A stretch of DNA of 64,000 nt from Sinomicrobium oceani (GTDB lineage Bacteria > Bacteroidota > Bacteroidia > Flavobacteriales > Flavobacteriaceae), in contig NZ_FPJE01000011.1 in NCBI RefSeq assembly GCF_900119185.1, forward strand, positions 1 to 64,000. Direction: 5' to 3'. The translations under genes and the position numbers were made by a program. The notes under the pieces are model-generated. The model was not told the origin of the DNA. It searched no databases and saw only the letters and a program-made list of their open reading frames with translations. Below are positions 1-10,216 of the stretch, one piece after another (position 1 is the stretch's first letter; every line of letters begins with the position of its first letter).

Positions 1-101
1 AGATGCATGACTTCACCATGCTTTTCGCTTTTTATCAAATCAAAGTAATCAACCAGGAAAGAGGGCAAAACCATTTTTATAAAGTCAAGATAATTCTCCA
101 A
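1..101 (-). CDS. Partial transposase N-terminal region, ISAon1-like, cut by the window edge
   Basis: The reverse strand has an open frame running off the left edge. It reads DFIKMVLPSFLVDYFDL followed by IKSEKHGEVMHL. From memory this resembles the small first protein of two-gene ISAon1-type elements of Bacteroidota (pattern LLPEYLVEHFDLVK...). The frame is closed upstream by TAA at 129-131. The start would be TTG at 101 or ATG at 74. Only about 33 residues are visible, so the family call rests on a short match, and whether the element is intact cannot be judged here. Confidence 0.45.
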   Translation of the reverse strand, partial: MENYLDFIKMVLPSFLVDYFDLIKSEKHGEVMH

Positions 102-131
102 GGTGCTTTTTTTACAAAGATCGAACCTTTA

Positions 132-2900
<2,769 letters not shown>

Positions 2901-2944
2901 TATATCACCAAAAACTTTCCGGTACAACCGGACACCTTTTAACG

Positions 2945-2990
2945 ACGGATTCATGATTCTTTATACGGATTTCATGAATCCGTTTTTTTT
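2945..2990 (+). terminator. Rho-independent terminator of icd
   Basis: A 12-bp perfect stem (ACGGATTCATGA at 2945-2956 with TCATGAATCCGT at 2972-2983) is followed by a run of T, 45 bp after the icd stop. Confidence 0.85.
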
Positions 2991-3172
2991 GCAGCAGGCT
3001 TCTCCTTTACACTGATGCCATCCTGCGTCATACCGACATGTCGCCGGGGTTAAAATAAAAACAATCCGCATATACCGTTTTTACAATCTTAAACAAGTTT
3101 TCTGCCCGGAAAACCATTTTATGTACCATATAATTTCCTATTTTAGTACGTTTAAACCAAAATATATAAAAC

Positions 3173-3580
3173 ATGAAAAAAGACAACTCCTCTGGCCTTG
3201 GCCTTGCACTGCTCAGAATTTGTGCTTCAGCATTGATGATGACTCATGGTTTCGGTAAACTACAAATGTTATTGAACGGTGGAGAAATAGAATTTGCCGA
3301 TCCTATTGGTGTAGGGGCCAAATTTTCACTGATACTGGCCGTCATAGGCGAGTTCGTGGCTCCTGTATTTGTGATCTTAGGCTTTAAAACCCGTTGGGCG
3401 GTCATCCCTACCATAATCACGATGATTGTTGCTGCATTTGTGATTCATGCCAGCGATCCTATCGGACGCAAAGAAATGGCCTTACTTTACCTTGTTGTTT
3501 TTGCCACTATTGCACTCACAGGTGCAGGGAAATTCAGCCTTGACGGGGCTATGCAAAAAAAATCGCCTTACGCCGGATGA
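3173..3580 (+). CDS. DoxX family membrane protein
   Basis: A 135-residue integral membrane protein with about four hydrophobic segments. The N-terminal part reads LGLALLRICASALMMTHGFGKL, with the 'HG..K' pattern common in DoxX proteins, and a second conserved patch reads GEFVAPVFVILGFKTRW. DoxX proteins are linked to respiratory or redox functions in some bacteria, but the substrate of this short type is unknown. The gene is monocistronic: it has icd's terminator upstream and a strong terminator of its own downstream. A TATTTTAG sequence at 3139-3146 is a weak -7 candidate. Confidence 0.8.
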   Translation: MKKDNSSGLGLALLRICASALMMTHGFGKLQMLLNGGEIEFADPIGVGAKFSLILAVIGEFVAPVFVILGFKTRWAVIPTIITMIVAAFVIHASDPIGRKEMALLYLVVFATIALTGAGKFSLDGAMQKKSPYAG

Positions 3581-3624
3581 ATTCCATAAGATAACACACC
3601 GTATTTACGGTACGCTTTAAACAT

Positions 3625-3664
3625 AAACAGCCACGGATACCGACGCATCCGTGGCTGTTTTTAT
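3625..3664 (+). terminator. Rho-independent terminator of the DoxX gene
   Basis: A 14-bp perfect stem (AAACAGCCACGGAT at 3625-3638 with ATCCGTGGCTGTTT at 3647-3660) with an 8-nt loop, running into Ts. It also separates this gene from holA, which converges on it from the other strand. Confidence 0.9.
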
Positions 3665-3708
3665 ATCGTACATCATCTTTCTTCGTTTCTATATCCCGGA
3701 AGGCAGAG

Positions 3709-4713
3709 TCAACTCATGATCTTAACGAGGAGCTCTTTGAGAAGGTCGGCATGCGGGACGTTTGCCGCACCCACTCCTTTTCCCTTCACATCCATTTCCC
3801 GAAGTACGGCTACGGCCGCACTTACTTTTTTCATCGGGTAATTCCGTGCTGCCAGCTGGTATTCTTTCACAAAAAACGGACTGATCCGCAAAGCTCCTGC
3901 CACACTTTTCGGGCTATGGTCACTCAACCCGTGATATTGCAATAACTGGGAGAAAAAATTAAACAGAAGCGCTACGGTAACCACCAGGGGATTGTCTTTG
4001 GGATTTTGTCCGAAATAATTGATGATCCGGGTTGCTTTCACCACGTCCTTTTCCCCTATGGCTTTTCGCAACTCAAAATTATTATAATCCTTACTTATCC
4101 CGATATTCTCCTCGATATGCTGCGGTGTGATCTCCGTACCCTGAGGCAGGATAAGTTGCAGTTTCTCCAGCTCATTATTGATTTTACCGAGATCTGTTCC
4201 CAGAAACTCAACCAGCATCAATGCTGCTTTGGGTGCTATAGTGTACTTTTTACCGGAAAGCACCCGGCGTATCCAGTCGCCCACCTGGTTTTCGTACAAT
4301 TTTTTGCTTTCAAAAAGAACGCCCCCTTTTTTAACAACCTTATACAGCTTTTTCCGCTTATCCAGGGTTTTGTATTTGTAGCACAGCACCAATACCGTCG
4401 AGGGCTGCGGATTCTCGGCATACGCCGCAAGGTTTTCTATGGTTCGGGACAGTTCCTGTGCCTCCTTGACAATCACTACCTGTCTTTCGGCCATCATCGG
4501 ATATCGCTTGGCACTTTCTACAATATCCCCTACCGATACATCTTTACCGTAAAGTACTACCTGGTTGAATCCTTTTTCTTCTTCCGAAAGTACATGATCT
4601 TCTATAAATTCCGCAATCCTGTCTATATAATATGGCTCTTCCCCCATTAAGACGTAAACCGGTTTTATATCTCCTTTCTTGATATCCGCTACAATCTTTT
4701 TTACTTCATCCAT
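3709..4713 (-). CDS. holA: DNA polymerase III subunit delta
   Basis: Delta is the subunit of the clamp loader that opens the beta clamp during replication. The 334-residue product has the family layout: an N-terminal domain containing KPVYVLMGEEPYYIDRI, a middle AAA+-like domain without a functional Walker A, and a C-terminal collar domain ending near LLKELLVKIMS. ATG 4713 (MDEVKKIVADIKKG) is preferred over the upstream ATG at 4731 because flavobacterial HolA usually begins with MDEVKKI. The gene is divergent from the nuclease-like gene at 4821, with about 107 bp between their starts. Confidence 0.92.
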   Translation of the reverse strand: MDEVKKIVADIKKGDIKPVYVLMGEEPYYIDRIAEFIEDHVLSEEEKGFNQVVLYGKDVSVGDIVESAKRYPMMAERQVVIVKEAQELSRTIENLAAYAENPQPSTVLVLCYKYKTLDKRKKLYKVVKKGGVLFESKKLYENQVGDWIRRVLSGKKYTIAPKAALMLVEFLGTDLGKINNELEKLQLILPQGTEITPQHIEENIGISKDYNNFELRKAIGEKDVVKATRIINYFGQNPKDNPLVVTVALLFNFFSQLLQYHGLSDHSPKSVAGALRISPFFVKEYQLAARNYPMKKVSAAVAVLREMDVKGKGVGAANVPHADLLKELLVKIMS

Positions 4714-4808
4714 GAAACCTCGATTTTCCAATTTTATACTCCTGCTCCGATATGACCTTTTTATATATACGAATCAGTTTCCGCGTAGTACGGACTCCGT
4801 CCTTTTCT

Positions 4809-4816
4809 TATATTTG
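4809..4816 (+). promoter_or_regulatory. -7 box directly before the start codon at 4821
   Basis: TATATTTG matches TAnnTTTG exactly and ends only 4 bp before the ATG. If used, the transcript would be leaderless or nearly so. No clear TTG is seen at the -33 distance. Confidence 0.5.
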
Positions 4817-4820
4817 CGCC

Positions 4821-5267
4821 ATGCAGGTCCTGAACTTTCCAACATATGACTTTCGCTTCAAAAATAGAGAAAATAAAACCTATATTTTTGATCCGATCCG
4901 GAAAAAATTCATTGTATTGCAGCCCGAAGAATGGGTACGTCAGCATGTGGTACAGTTTCTTATCCGTGAAAAAAACTACCCGGTATCCCTTATCAATGTC
5001 GAAAAAGAACTCAGGGTTAATCAGTTAAAGAAGCGCTACGATGTTGTTGTGTTCACCTCACAGGGCGAAATTACCCTCGTGGTTGAATGCAAAGCTCCTT
5101 CGGTCCGGATCACCCAGGAAACTTTCGATCAGGTAGCGCGGTACAACCTGGCCCTCAAAGCCGGTTTTCTCATGGTCACCAATGGCTTCCGGCATTACTT
5201 CTGCAAACTGGACTATGCCCGAGAAAAATATATTTTTTTGGAGGATATTCCCTCATATAGTCGTTAA
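4821..5267 (+). CDS. Orphan HsdR N-terminal-like nuclease domain protein
   Basis: A 148-residue protein resembling the N-terminal nuclease domain of type I restriction HsdR subunits (HSDR_N / HSDR_N_2 families), with no helicase part. The PD-(D/E)xK core appears intact: Asp74 (RYDVVVF), then Glu89-x-Lys91 in LVVECKAPSV. The sequence FDQVARYNLALKAGFLMVTNG also fits this fold. ATG 4821 is chosen because the family begins near MQVLNFPTYDFRFK and because a promoter box overlaps any longer reading. No hsdM, hsdS or full hsdR is nearby, so it is unlikely to be part of a working restriction system. Stand-alone proteins of this kind are common in Bacteroidota and their role is unknown to me. Confidence 0.8.
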   Translation: MQVLNFPTYDFRFKNRENKTYIFDPIRKKFIVLQPEEWVRQHVVQFLIREKNYPVSLINVEKELRVNQLKKRYDVVVFTSQGEITLVVECKAPSVRITQETFDQVARYNLALKAGFLMVTNGFRHYFCKLDYAREKYIFLEDIPSYSR

Positions 5268-5346
5268 TTTGTGCACTTAACCTTATAATATTTACGGAGT
5301 TGTCCGTAGCCGGTGATGTATGATATGAAATCCCGGCATATACCAT

Positions 5347-6348
5347 ATGAAAATCGCTGTCGTAATACTTAACTGGAACGGAAGACAACTACTGGAACAA
5401 TTTATTCCCACGGTACTGAAATACACTGCCGGAGCCGACATTTACGTGGCTGACAATGCCTCGACAGACGATTCCGTTGCCTTTCTTCGCCAATCGTATC
5501 CTGAGGTGAAAATTATACGGAATAAGGATAACGGTGGATTTGCCCGCGGCTATAACGAAGCACTTCGATATGTAGATGCCGATCTCCTCTGCCTGCTCAA
5601 TTCGGATATCGAGGTTACGCCGGAATGGTTAAGTCCGTTTCGCCTCGCTTTTACGCACGATGAAACCCTCGCCATTGCGCAACCTAAAGTACGCGATTAC
5701 AGAAACAGGGAATACTTCGAATACGCAGGGGCCGCAGGAGGATATATCGATATGCTCGGCTATCCGTTTTGCAGGGGCCGTATATTTCAAACGCTCGAAA
5801 AGGACGAAGGACAATACAACGATACCCGTGAAATATTCTGGGCAACCGGTGCCTGTATGTTTATCCGGAAAACAATCTTTGATGCACTCAGAGGTTTTGA
5901 CGAAGATTATTTTGCGCACCAGGAAGAAATAGACCTCTGCTGGAGGGCCCGTAATGCGGGTTACCGTATTCTTTACATCGGCGAAAGCTGTGTGTACCAT
6001 GTGGGAGGAGCCACACTGGATAATATGAACCCAAAAAAAACATTCCTGAACTTCAGGAATTCTCTCTTTTCCCTGACCAAAAATGTACCGTCCTCCTATG
6101 TCATCCCACTTGTTTTTATAAGGATGCTCCTCGATGGTATAGCAGGTATGCGCTTTATATTCCAACTCAGGTTTTCACACTGTTTTGCCATAATAAAAGC
6201 ACACCTGAGTTACTACTATCATTTAAAAAATACTATAAAAAAACGGGGGAAGGGTAATAAGAAAGGGCATTATTACGTTATTAAGTCAGTAGTATGGGCA
6301 TATTATATTATCCGTGTAAGAAGATACCCCATATTAGTTAAAGATTAA
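5347..6348 (+). CDS. Glycosyltransferase family 2
   Basis: A 333-residue GT-A fold glycosyltransferase, probably transferring a sugar from a nucleotide donor to a surface glycan or lipid-linked acceptor. Visible motifs are VVILNWNG at residues 5-12, VADNASTDDS near 35-44, the LLNSDIEV stretch (DxD region) near 81-88, and the WbbL-like acceptor-side block GFDEDYFAHQEEIDLCWR near 185-202. The C-terminus is basic and has a short hydrophobic segment, consistent with a protein held at the inner face of the membrane. It is 79 bp downstream of the nuclease-like gene. No other capsule or O-antigen genes are adjacent, so the acceptor cannot be inferred. The last 100 bp are more AT-rich than the rest. 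Confidence 0.88.
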   Translation: MKIAVVILNWNGRQLLEQFIPTVLKYTAGADIYVADNASTDDSVAFLRQSYPEVKIIRNKDNGGFARGYNEALRYVDADLLCLLNSDIEVTPEWLSPFRLAFTHDETLAIAQPKVRDYRNREYFEYAGAAGGYIDMLGYPFCRGRIFQTLEKDEGQYNDTREIFWATGACMFIRKTIFDALRGFDEDYFAHQEEIDLCWRARNAGYRILYIGESCVYHVGGATLDNMNPKKTFLNFRNSLFSLTKNVPSSYVIPLVFIRMLLDGIAGMRFIFQLRFSHCFAIIKAHLSYYYHLKNTIKKRGKGNKKGHYYVIKSVVWAYYIIRVRRYPILVKD

Positions 6349-6358
6349 CAAAAACATC

Positions 6359-6388
6359 TTGTAAAATAAGAAGATTTTAATACTTTTG
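6359..6388 (+). promoter_or_regulatory. Consensus promoter of the OmpA-family lipoprotein gene
   Basis: TTG at 6359-6361, a 19-bp spacer and TACTTTTG at 6381-6388 match the flavobacterial TTG-N19-TAnnTTTG consensus fully. The 5' leader would be about 80 nt. Confidence 0.85.
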
Positions 6389-6473
6389 AGGACTCATTTT
6401 TAAAAACCGAATAAACACAATCATGGAAACAGGTCTGCATAAATATGAGGTGCAGACATAAATTTTAAGACAG

Positions 6474-7313
6474 ATGAAAAAAATAGTTTTGTTAGGGGCA
6501 AGTATTGCCATTTTCTTCTCTTCATGCGTATCACAAAAGAAATATGCAGAACTGGAAGCAAAGCAAAAAGAAACTCAGGATCTCTTGAATTCTGCTACGG
6601 TTAAGCTCAACTCTTGTCTGGAAAGCAGATCCAGACTGGAAGCGGATAACCAAAGCCTGAGATCGGAAAAGAATGCACTTATAGACAACATGGGTAACCT
6701 TACGACCTTATCTAAAAAAGGTGCTGAGAACCTGGAAAAATCACTGGAGAGTCTGAGAGAAAAAGATCTTCGTATTCAGCGTCTGCAAGATGCCATGAAC
6801 AAGAAAGATTCTGTTACTCTGGCATTGGTTACCAGCCTGAAAGGTGTTTTGGGTAATCTCAATGACGAAGACATCGAGATCAGTGTAGAAAAAGGTGTGG
6901 TATTTGTTTCCATCTCCGACAAGCTGTTATTCCGTAGCGGAAGCTACACGGTAACTGACCGTGCTAAAGAAGTTCTCGGAAAAGTAGCTAAGGTGGTAAA
7001 CAACAAACCTGACTTCGAATTTATGGTAGAAGGTCATACGGATAATATGCCGATCAAGCGACCCGGAATCGAGGACAACTGGGATCTCAGTGTGCACAGA
7101 GCTACTGCAGTCGTACGTATCCTTCAGAACGAATTTAACGTAGCTCCTGCCAGGATGACTGCTGCAGGTAGAAGTTACTACGTGCCGATCGATTCTAACG
7201 AAACAGCTTCAGGCCGTGCAAGAAACAGAAGAACAAGAATCGTTGTTCTGCCTAAGCTGGATCAGTTCTACGGAATGATCGAAGACACCATGAAAGACAT
7301 GTCCGGAAAATAA
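6474..7313 (+). CDS. OmpA-family outer membrane lipoprotein
   Basis: A 279-residue peptidoglycan-associated lipoprotein. A lipoprotein signal ends at FFSSC (Cys18). A long heptad-rich coiled coil follows (about residues 22-115), then an OmpA C-terminal domain (about 145-260). The domain shows the peptidoglycan-binding signature VEGHTDNMPI and the C-terminal NRRTRIVVL block. The layout of lipid anchor, coiled-coil stalk and cell-wall binding domain suggests a structural link between outer membrane and peptidoglycan. It has a strong consensus promoter and a strong terminator, so it is probably an abundant single-gene transcript. Confidence 0.9.
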   Translation: MKKIVLLGASIAIFFSSCVSQKKYAELEAKQKETQDLLNSATVKLNSCLESRSRLEADNQSLRSEKNALIDNMGNLTTLSKKGAENLEKSLESLREKDLRIQRLQDAMNKKDSVTLALVTSLKGVLGNLNDEDIEISVEKGVVFVSISDKLLFRSGSYTVTDRAKEVLGKVAKVVNNKPDFEFMVEGHTDNMPIKRPGIEDNWDLSVHRATAVVRILQNEFNVAPARMTAAGRSYYVPIDSNETASGRARNRRTRIVVLPKLDQFYGMIEDTMKDMSGK

Positions 7314-7332
7314 TCCGAGCCATTATAAATCT

Positions 7333-7368
7333 AAAAAAGGTCTGTTTTTAAGAAAACAGACCTTTTTT
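7333..7368 (+). terminator. Strong terminator of the OmpA-family gene
   Basis: A 16-bp perfect stem (AAAAAAGGTCTGTTTT at 7333-7348 with its complement at 7353-7368) and a 4-nt loop. The trailing T run is where the neighbouring insertion sequence has entered. Confidence 0.93.
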
Positions 7369-7370
7369 AT
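7365..7370. repeat. Left copy of target site duplication
   Basis: TTTTAT directly abuts the left inverted repeat of the insertion sequence and recurs at 9019-9024 beyond the right one. The sequence is AT-rich, so chance agreement is possible, but its placement is exact. Confidence 0.7.
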
Positions 7371-7387
7371 GGCGCTTTCAGAAGTAA
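7371..7387. repeat. Left terminal inverted repeat of the insertion sequence
   Basis: GGCGCTTTCAGAAGTAA pairs with the right end read inward (GGCACTTTCAGGATTAA), with three mismatches in 17. Confidence 0.75.
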
Positions 7388-7412
7388 GCTAATTTCCAAA
7401 AAAATAGACAAC

Positions 7413-7457
7413 AAACTCTGGTGATTTTATATGGATCACCGGAGTTTTTTCTTTTTT
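7413..7457 (+). terminator. Inward-facing terminator at left end of the insertion sequence
   Basis: A 13-bp stem with one G-T pair (7413-7425 with 7435-7447), a 9-nt loop, then a T-rich tract TTTTTTCTTTTTT on the + strand. It would stop transcription coming from the OmpA-family gene before it becomes antisense to the transposase gene. Confidence 0.75.
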
Positions 7458-7542
7458 GAGGATACTTTAGGTGTTTTAGCCGGATTGTCGTACCAAAAAG
7501 ACATAGGTGTCCTGTAGTTTTTGCTCTTATTCTAAAAACATA

Positions 7543-8898
7543 TTAGGCTGCTTGCTGGTGGAGTTGTCCTGTCATACGCCTACCGATTTCCAGACAGTTA
7601 GCCGTATGGATGCCGAAGAAGATCCACAAGATTTCGGTAGCCCTGGTTTTGGCTTTTATCTTTTTCAAGTGATAATGTTCCTTTTCCTTACCAAAACTGC
7701 CTTCCAGCCTGGAAGCCCGTTCTTTGGTGATTTGTCCCTTGAGTTGGGCTTGCTGTTTACGGTGTTTGCCTTTAGGACCTTTGGGTTTAAAATCAGTCTT
7801 GATCCCATGCCTGGTCACGAACCTGCGGTTGGCATTGGTGGCGTAGATGGCATCGGCTCCAAGAACCTTTAGTCTTCTTCGGGTAAGACCTTGTGCTTTA
7901 TACACGGAACTCTTCAGCCGGGTGCCTTCGTTAAAATTATCAAAACTGATGAGTTCTATAAAGTTGATCCCGTCTATCTGTAACTTGTTGACCTTGGCAC
8001 CAAACTCTACTTTCTTGATCTCCTTACCCCGGACAATGGGACGCAGGTAGTCCTTGCCGATACTCACAATACGACCTTTAGGCTTTTCCCCGGTGGTGAA
8101 CAGGTTCCATTGCTGCCGGTAGACCTTCCGGATGGTGTACATGGTCTTATAGTAGCGCTTGGGCAGTTCCACGGAGTGCACTTTGAGCAACTGCTTTTCA
8201 AAACTCAGGAACTTCTCCAAGAGTCGTAGCAGTGCCCGGGTAAGTGAGCGACGTTTCTTGATTGTTTTCTTGCGCATCTTGCTGTAACCGATATAGCGTT
8301 TCTTCCATTTGAGGTATTTGCTACGGGGAAGCTTCACCTTTAGGGCCCGGCATAGCCGCCTGAGGGCTTTGTAAAGCCACTCTACAGCTTCCCAGAGCAG
8401 TTTTTGATTGGTCGGGTAACGGACTTCACTCTCATAGCAGGTGGCATCCACGACAGCTTTTTCAGCTTCATCAATATAGGGCTTCCAATGGGTATAGAAT
8501 ACCTTTTCTAACGCATCGATCTCCAATACCCGGGAGAGTTCACAGCGGATTTGGCTGACGATCTTGTAGTTGGTGATCCGCTGTAATCCCAAATGGATAT
8601 CACAAAAGAATTGGTAATCGATATTACTGTTAAGTTGTTCGATAAGTTTTCGATCCGAACAGCCCGCATGATGTTTTAAAACCATTAAAGCGATCCGCCC
8701 TCGGGGACTGAACATAAAACCAGGGCCTTTGCCGCAAGGCTTCGAACCAAATTCCCTGACTAACTCATCCCAGGGGATAGCCTGGTAGATTTTCCCCAGG
8801 TCACTCTCAAAAAAGCGTTCTCGATAGGCTGCTAATTGTTCCGTAGAAGATAAAAATGAAAATGTGTGTTGTAATTCCGAGATTCTTTGTAATTTCAT
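7543..8898 (-). CDS. DDE transposase, IS1182-like
   Basis: A 451-residue transposase that catalyses cut and transfer at the element's ends. The catalytic triad can be proposed as Asp in VVDATCYESEVRYPTN (the 'D.T...YPT' pattern is typical of IS1182 relatives), Asp in LGADAIYAT, and Glu in RLEGSFGKEKEHYHL. A long basic region separates the first two (RKKTIKKRRSL). ATG 8898 (MKLQRISELQ) is chosen. A longer in-frame reading from 8943 would pass through the hairpin at 8911-8956, which is more likely untranslated leader. The C-terminus ends near MTGQLHQQAA with TAA. No frameshift or premature stop is seen, so the enzyme is probably functional. The family assignment is from motif memory and could shift within the IS5/IS1182 superfamily. 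Confidence 0.85.
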   Translation of the reverse strand: MKLQRISELQHTFSFLSSTEQLAAYRERFFESDLGKIYQAIPWDELVREFGSKPCGKGPGFMFSPRGRIALMVLKHHAGCSDRKLIEQLNSNIDYQFFCDIHLGLQRITNYKIVSQIRCELSRVLEIDALEKVFYTHWKPYIDEAEKAVVDATCYESEVRYPTNQKLLWEAVEWLYKALRRLCRALKVKLPRSKYLKWKKRYIGYSKMRKKTIKKRRSLTRALLRLLEKFLSFEKQLLKVHSVELPKRYYKTMYTIRKVYRQQWNLFTTGEKPKGRIVSIGKDYLRPIVRGKEIKKVEFGAKVNKLQIDGINFIELISFDNFNEGTRLKSSVYKAQGLTRRRLKVLGADAIYATNANRRFVTRHGIKTDFKPKGPKGKHRKQQAQLKGQITKERASRLEGSFGKEKEHYHLKKIKAKTRATEILWIFFGIHTANCLEIGRRMTGQLHQQAA

Positions 8899-8910
8899 GG
8901 GTACGTAAAA

Positions 8911-8956
8911 TAGAAAAACCCCGTTTTTTGGCACTTTGGCCAATTTTCGGGGTTTT
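8911..8956 (-). terminator. Inward-facing terminator at right end of the insertion sequence
   Basis: A 9-bp stem (AAAACCCCG at 8915-8923 with CGGGGTTTT at 8948-8956) and an internal TTGGC/GCCAA pairing (8928-8932 with 8939-8943). On the reverse strand it ends in TTTTTCTATTTT. It lies just before the transposase start, so it would block read-through transcription into the gene from outside. Confidence 0.75.
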
Positions 8957-9001
8957 GTTTCTCTAAATTACGGATTAATCCGCTGAATTACAAATGTTTA
9001 T

Positions 9002-9018
9002 TTAATCCTGAAAGTGCC
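9002..9018. repeat. Right terminal inverted repeat of the insertion sequence
   Basis: TTAATCCTGAAAGTGCC, the partner of 7371-7387. Confidence 0.75.
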
Positions 9019-9024
9019 TTTTAT
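9019..9024. repeat. Right copy of target site duplication
   Basis: TTTTAT, identical to 7365-7370, directly outside the right inverted repeat. Confidence 0.7.
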
Positions 9025-9101
9025 GTCTTAACACCATCAATCGTTATCAGGATCATACCATTATTGGGGTAGCAATAAAACTTTACTTACCGGCTTAATA
9101 A

Positions 9102-10088
9102 CTAAATATTGCCTTCCCCGTTTTTCGGCGACGTAATCTGAGAAGCGGATTCCACCGCCCTGCTCACCGGTTCTTTTTGCTGCTGCTGAGCCAGTTGCTC
9201 TTCGAGTTTTTCCTGTCTTTCCTTGGCATATACCAGCCCCTGATCCCACCAGGAAGACATAAGTTTTTTATTGAATACCAATGAGTTCTCCGTAAGCTTG
9301 GTCGGGGTATAATACAGGTTCAGTTTCACATTCTTGTTTATGGCAGATAGTTTCCCTTCGACGATATCGTGAAATTCCACCTGGTCCAGTAAAAATCCGA
9401 AGAGGTTGACCATTAGGGAGAAAGGATTTTTACCGAGTACCTTATTATATTCCATATTTTCAGCTTCCAGGATAACGGCATCTACCTCGGTCGCCCCTCG
9501 TTTTATCGCTTCACGTATAGGCACCACACAACCCAGTCCGCCATCGGCATACTCAAAACCGTCTTTTTTGGCCAGCGACATAAAAGGCACATAATTGCAC
9601 GATATCCATATCCAGTCGCAAAAGTCGTGGTAATTAAACTCGTGGATAGACTTATATTCCACCCTATTCTTGGACAGGTTCGACACGGTAACAATAACTT
9701 CCCTGTTCTGCTCTTTAATCCGGTGAAATTCTTCTTCCGTAAAGTTCTTCCTGATATTTTTCCTCAGGTTCTTACTCTCCCCGAAGGTACGCTTTCCTTT
9801 AATAAGCTGCCATGCCACGTTAAAATAATTGATGGATACGTACTCCCTGTCGTCTTTCCTGCGAACGACAAAAGGGTTATTACTGAATATTTTCCGCTGA
9901 TTTACCGAGGTATAAATATCATAGAGCTTGGGAATGTTATTATCGGCAAGATGAGGAATAAGCAAGCTCCCCGTAGAAGTTCCCACAAACATATCGTACT
10001 GCTTTTTACGATGTTCTATAAGATATTCGGCTACTCCTCCGGCAAAAGCTCCTTTACTCCCTCCCCCGGATATCACTAAGGCTTTCAT
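9102..10088 (-). CDS. Patatin-like phospholipase, copy A
   Basis: A 328-residue cytoplasmic patatin-family lipid acyl hydrolase. The oxyanion loop SGGGSKGAFAGG lies at residues 7-18, the nucleophile Ser38 in GTSTGS, and the dyad partner Asp182 in YADGGLGCVVP. There is no signal peptide: the catalytic glycine loop starts at residue 8. It is a tandem duplicate of the gene at 10217, and the two align without gaps for at least the first 190 residues. Compared with copy B it has a longer C-terminal tail rich in Gln and Glu (EEQLAQQQQKEP). It is last in a same-strand series after the M1 peptidase and copy B. The substrate is not known from sequence. Confidence 0.9.
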   Translation of the reverse strand: MKALVISGGGSKGAFAGGVAEYLIEHRKKQYDMFVGTSTGSLLIPHLADNNIPKLYDIYTSVNQRKIFSNNPFVVRRKDDREYVSINYFNVAWQLIKGKRTFGESKNLRKNIRKNFTEEEFHRIKEQNREVIVTVSNLSKNRVEYKSIHEFNYHDFCDWIWISCNYVPFMSLAKKDGFEYADGGLGCVVPIREAIKRGATEVDAVILEAENMEYNKVLGKNPFSLMVNLFGFLLDQVEFHDIVEGKLSAINKNVKLNLYYTPTKLTENSLVFNKKLMSSWWDQGLVYAKERQEKLEEQLAQQQQKEPVSRAVESASQITSPKNGEGNI

Positions 10089-10216
10089 AATCTGTATCTG
10101 CTTGTTTATGTTCGATATTATCCGAAAGTTCAGATTTTCTGATCCCGGTTTCCTGTAAATAAACGCTGAATCACTTCTTTTATGCTTTTTTATTTTACCT
10201 ACCCGTGATTTTCCGG

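Larger units (their letters stand above)
7371..9018 (-). mobile_element. Complete insertion sequence, about 1.65 kb, IS1182-like
   Basis: The ends are defined by imperfect terminal inverted repeats, GGCGCTTTCAGAAGTAA at 7371-7387 and its near-complement at 9002-9018 (14 of 17 matching). Outside these is a direct repeat TTTTAT on each side (7365-7370 and 9019-9024). The single gene is a DDE transposase on the reverse strand. Inside each end sits a hairpin with a T run pointing inward (7413-7457 on + and 8911-8956 on -), well placed to stop transcription entering from either flank. The element lies between the convergent OmpA-family and patatin genes and disrupts no reading frame. Everything needed for movement appears intact. 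Confidence 0.85.

Noticed and set aside
4006-4650. Forward-strand open frame of 214 codons inside holA
   Set aside because: It is antisense to holA, with skewed composition rich in Phe, Ile and Leu and no family resemblance.
8899-8943. Extended transposase start at 8943
   Set aside because: The extra 15 codons pass through the hairpin at 8911-8956, which is better explained as an untranslated protective terminator.
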